From an uncultured Methanobrevibacter sp. (GTDB lineage Archaea > Methanobacteriota > Methanobacteria > Methanobacteriales > Methanobacteriaceae): a stretch of 5,887 bases of DNA. The stretch spans positions 1 through 5,887 of the forward strand of contig ONIK01000109.1 in NCBI GenBank assembly GCA_900317865.1. Direction: 5' to 3'. Position 1 is the first letter of the stretch. Each line of letters starts with the position of its first letter. Under the pieces are notes generated by a model. That model saw only the letters and a program-made list of their open reading frames with translations. It was not told the origin of the DNA and searched no databases. Shown in pieces: positions 1 to 3,400 of this stretch. A program made the position numbers and the translations under genes.

Positions 1-1
1 G

Positions 2-292
2 CATAATGGTTGTAGAGTTTCTAACAATGTTCTTGTTAAGGCTATTTTATTTACCAATGATTTAAGTATTAGGTATGGATCTAGAGCTTCTTTTGATGCC
101 ACACTTGTTGATGGTCGGGGCAGATTATATCATGGTCAGCTTGTGACTTTTAATATCAATGGTGTTTTTTATGAAAGAATGACTAGTGATAATGGTGTTG
201 CATCATTAAATATTCGTTTACAGGCGGGTAAATATATTATTACTTCTAGTTTCAATGGTTGTAATGTTGCAAATACCATTACAATCTACTAA
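2..292 (+). CDS. Adhesin-like surface protein, C-terminal end (5' partial)
   Basis: The frame is open from the window edge to a TAA at 290-292, giving the last 96 residues of a protein whose start lies outside. The visible part holds the final strand of one Ig-like domain (H-N-G-C-R-V-S-N-N-V-L-V) and one complete Ig-like domain. The latter runs through A-T-L-V-D-G-R-G-R-L, V-T-F-N-I-N-G-V-F-Y and D-N-G-V-A-S-L-N-I to the end strand F-N-G-C-N-V-A-N-T-I-T-I-Y. This Big_1-like pattern is typical of C-terminal domains of Methanobrevibacter adhesin-like proteins. No transmembrane helix or sorting signal follows, so any wall attachment would have to be non-covalent or lie in the unseen part. It is probably a secreted surface protein of the same class as the downstream gene. 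The family call is fairly secure; the ligand is unknown. Confidence 0.8.
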   Translation, partial: HNGCRVSNNVLVKAILFTNDLSIRYGSRASFDATLVDGRGRLYHGQLVTFNINGVFYERMTSDNGVASLNIRLQAGKYIITSSFNGCNVANTITIY

Positions 293-303
293 TTTTTATT
301 TTA
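293..303 (+). terminator. Possible T-rich terminator after the upstream gene
   Basis: Directly after the TAA comes TTTTTATTTTA. Archaeal RNA polymerase commonly terminates at oligo-T stretches without needing a hairpin. In a region this AT-rich a T run is weak evidence, so this is only a candidate. Confidence 0.3.
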
Positions 304-337
304 TCAAATTAATTTAACAACTTTTAAATAATAATTA

Positions 338-360
338 TATTATAAATATATATATATAAT
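338..360 (+). promoter_or_regulatory. Candidate archaeal promoter (TATA box) for the giant adhesin gene
   Basis: TATAAATA at 341-348 fits the archaeal TATA box that binds TBP and lies 62 bases or more upstream of the ATG at 410. With the usual spacing of about 25 bases, transcription would start near 366-376, giving a leader of about 35-45 bases that includes the ribosome binding site. The surrounding bases are almost pure A/T, so the exact box is uncertain; TTTTAAATAAT at 322-332 is a second candidate. Confidence 0.45.
346..358. repeat. Alternating AT dinucleotide tract in the promoter region
   Basis: Thirteen bases alternate A and T without interruption, directly after and overlapping the end of the candidate TATA box. 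The tract is visible in the sequence. A role in promoter spacing or variable expression is inference. Confidence 0.7.
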
Positions 361-384
361 ATTCATTTTTTATTTGAATATTAT
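356..384. repeat. Perfect 10-bp inverted repeat with a 9-base T-rich loop
   Basis: The left arm ATAATATTCA (356-365) and right arm TGAATATTAT (375-384) are exact reverse complements around the loop TTTTTTATT (366-374). The repeat sits between the candidate TATA box and the ribosome binding site, where transcription is predicted to start. It could be an operator for a dimeric regulator, a hairpin in the mRNA leader, or a terminator for the upstream gene. Only one C:G pair is present in the stem, so the RNA hairpin would be weak. Confidence 0.6.
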
Positions 385-398
385 CGTTAATTCTTTGT

Positions 399-403
399 GG
401 GAG
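399..403 (+). promoter_or_regulatory. Ribosome binding site of the giant adhesin gene
   Basis: GGGAG contains GGAG (400-403), complementary to the CUCC near the archaeal 16S rRNA 3' end. It lies six bases before the ATG at 410. It stands out as the only purine-rich, G-containing patch in the AT-rich leader and fixes the start codon. Confidence 0.75.
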
Positions 404-409
404 ATTCTT

Positions 410-481
410 ATGAAGAGTAAAAGTTTATTTTATATAGCAATACTTCTGGTAGTATTGCTGGGGATAGGCACTGTAAGTGCT
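410..481 (+). other. Sec signal peptide of the giant adhesin
   Basis: Residues 1-24 begin M-K-S-K-S, a short positive segment. A hydrophobic core (L-F-Y-I-A-I-L-L-V-V-L-L-G-I-G) follows, ending T-V-S-A before S-E-N. V-S-A fits the small-x-small rule for signal peptidase I, so cleavage after Ala24 is predicted. The mature chain would start in a short Asp/Ser/Asn-rich stretch and be exported across the cytoplasmic membrane. Confidence 0.9.
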
Positions 482-3400
482 AGTGAAAATGTAACTGATG
501 TCGACATGACGTTAGGTGATTCAAATTCTGGTTCACCTATTCCTGTTGACAACTGGGCGGACTTGAAGAGTTACTGTGAAAGTACAAATGATCAAATAAT
601 TTGCTTGAATGGTAGCTTTTCTATTGATTCTCAAATTGAAATTAAAAATAATATAAATATTATCGGTGATGCCAACTATTATATTGGTGGTACTGCTGAT
701 AATGTAGATACCTATTCTAGTGTTCCGTTTTTATGTTCTGACGCATTGAATGTAACGTTTACAAATGTTAACTTCCAATATGCTGGTGGTAAAAATTTAA
801 TGCAATTTTCAGGCAATGGAAACTATAAATTAGAAAACTGTAATTTTGATAATTTGAATTCAGGTAATGATAATTCCATAATTTGGTCTAATTATGGTAT
901 TATTGATGTAAATAATTGTAGTTTTAGTGATTGTACTGTTAAAACTGGTGTGATTTATAATTATTATGCTGCAAACAGTGCAACCACAAATAATGCAAGA
1001 TTATATGTTACTGATTCAAGATTCAGAAATAATTATGCATCTTCTAATTCTGGTGCTATTTTAAATGGTGGTTACTTATTTGTTGATAATTCTACTTTTG
1101 ATAATAATTATGCTTTTTGGTGGGCAGGTGCAATTCACACTGGAGCTTATGCAAATACTACTATTTATAATTCCAATTTTACTAATAACTTAGCTGATTG
1201 GAATGGTGGAGCTTTATATACATATAGTAATTTACAAATTTATAACTGTAATTTCATAGATAATAATTGTACTACCAATAATGGTGGTGGAGCTATAGGT
1301 GCTAAAGTAAACACTGAACCTAATGTTTATGTTTTTAATTCAACATTTAAAAACAATTTAAATAACTGTAAATATTATGATAATAGTTCCACAACTGGTC
1401 TTGGTCGTGGTGGAGCTATATCTATTATGGATGATGGTGTTTTAAAGGCATATAATAATACTTTTATTGAAAATGGTGCTAAAATAGGTTCTGCAATTTG
1501 CGCAATTAGTCAAGGAAGTTACGGTTCACCAGATGTTGAAATTGTTGGAAATAAATTTATTAATCATACTGGTAATGGTGATGATTTAATAGTAGTTAGT
1601 TTATCTAATTCAAATTATCTTGTAGAAAATAATACTTATAAAAATAATAAAATTTCTGTAGGTAAATTTAGATTGGATATTGAAGAGGATAATGGTGATG
1701 TGTGTGTCAATATTACTTTAAGATTAAAGCATCCGGAGTATTATGATTCTGATATTATAACTAAGTCTGGTTTTGAAATTTATTTGGATGGTGAAAATTA
1801 TACTACTATTCATACTACTACTTTCACATATCATTTTAATGATACAAATCATACTATTGAAGTAGTTCCATTATTCCTGTTTAATGAATCTAAAGATCAC
1901 ACGGCTTTTGACACGATTTATGTATCTACAACAGGTAATGATAATAATGATGGTTCAACTGTAGATAATGCAGTTAGAACAATTGCTAAAGCTCTTCAAT
2001 TGGCTCAAGATTCTAAATATATAAAAATACTTGAAGGAACATATTATGAAAGAGATTTAACAATTTCTCGTGATATAATTATTGAAGGTGAAGGTAATGT
2101 TATTTTGGTGGGTAACAGTAGTAGTATAAATACTTTCACTGTTAATTCCGGTTCTGTTGCATTTAATAATTTACAATTCACAGGAATCACAGGCGGAAAA
2201 GCTATTAGTACCCAAGATGATTTTGTTGTGTGTGTAAATAATTGTTCATTTTATTCAAATAATGTTGCTAGTAGAATCATTGATGTGTATGGATTAGATA
2301 TTGAAGATTCAACATTTAATGATAATATTGCTAATTATGTGGTTTATGCAAGTAAATTAAATATGGCAAATTGTAATGTATATGGAAATTCCTTAAAGTC
2401 TTTTACTCAAACATATTATGCAATAGTTTATACAACTGAAGGAAATATTTATAATTCTACTTTTACAAGTAATAATGCTCGTAATGGAATTTTACATATC
2501 TCCGGCAATAATGTAACCATAGAAAAATCAAAATTTATTAATAATAATGTAAAAAATGGAAAATCTGCAAGTAATGGTGGAGCTATTTACGCTACAGCTA
2601 CTAATATAAATATTATTTCTTCTGTATTTTACAATAATTATGCATATTCCAATGGCGGTGCAATTTATTTAACTAATACGGTTAATAATTTAAATATTAC
2701 AAATTCTGTATTAATAGGAAATACTGCAACATCATATAATTATCAAATTGGAAGACAAGGTTCTACCCAAAATGTTTTTGCAATTAATAATTGGTGGGGT
2801 AATACTATAGACAATCCATATGTTGCTCCAACATTCCAAAATAACAATAATGTAAATGCTTCCATCTGGTTAATTTTGAATGTCACATCTAATGTAACTT
2901 CATTGTCTTCAGGTGAATCCGCATTAGTTACATTTGATTTAACATACACTAATATATTAGGCAGTGATGCACCTAATGGAACTAATATCACTGGAAATTT
3001 AACTCCATTCTGCATTGATGGTGTTTATTTACCAATTCTTGACGGGGTTTTAACCGCAACTAATGGTGTTGTTAATGTTAGTGAAGTTTCATTGATTGAT
3101 GGTAAAGTTAGTGTAGTATTTACTGCAACAAGTACAAATCCATACTTAACAATTGACATTTTAGGAAAATCTGAAAGTATTTACTTTAATGGTAACAGAT
3201 TATTGCGTTTAGATGAAATTAATGCTATTTCAACAGATTTTATTAATTTTGATGGGTTAATTTCTTCTAAAAAATCCCCACAAAAAAACTTGCTGGGTAT
3301 TGGTCCAAATCCTGATGATTGGTCTGATGAGTATCCATTTGGCATGTCAGTTCAAATATATGTTTTTAATAATGTTGCAGTGATGTGGGTTTATTTTAAT

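Noticed and set aside
395..397. In-frame TTG as an alternative start of the giant gene
   Set aside because: It precedes the GGAG ribosome site instead of following it, and would add residues before a normal signal peptide.
836..2760. Regularly spaced repeats that might suggest a CRISPR array
   Set aside because: Spacing varies (about 63-117 bases) and only short amino-acid motifs repeat, not nucleotide units. These are protein coils.
2743..3015. Minus-strand open frame of 90 codons
   Set aside because: It lies fully inside the + strand adhesin frame, across the N-N-W-W-G-N end and the Ig-like linker, whose protein pattern is convincing. Its own translation shows no recognisable domain.
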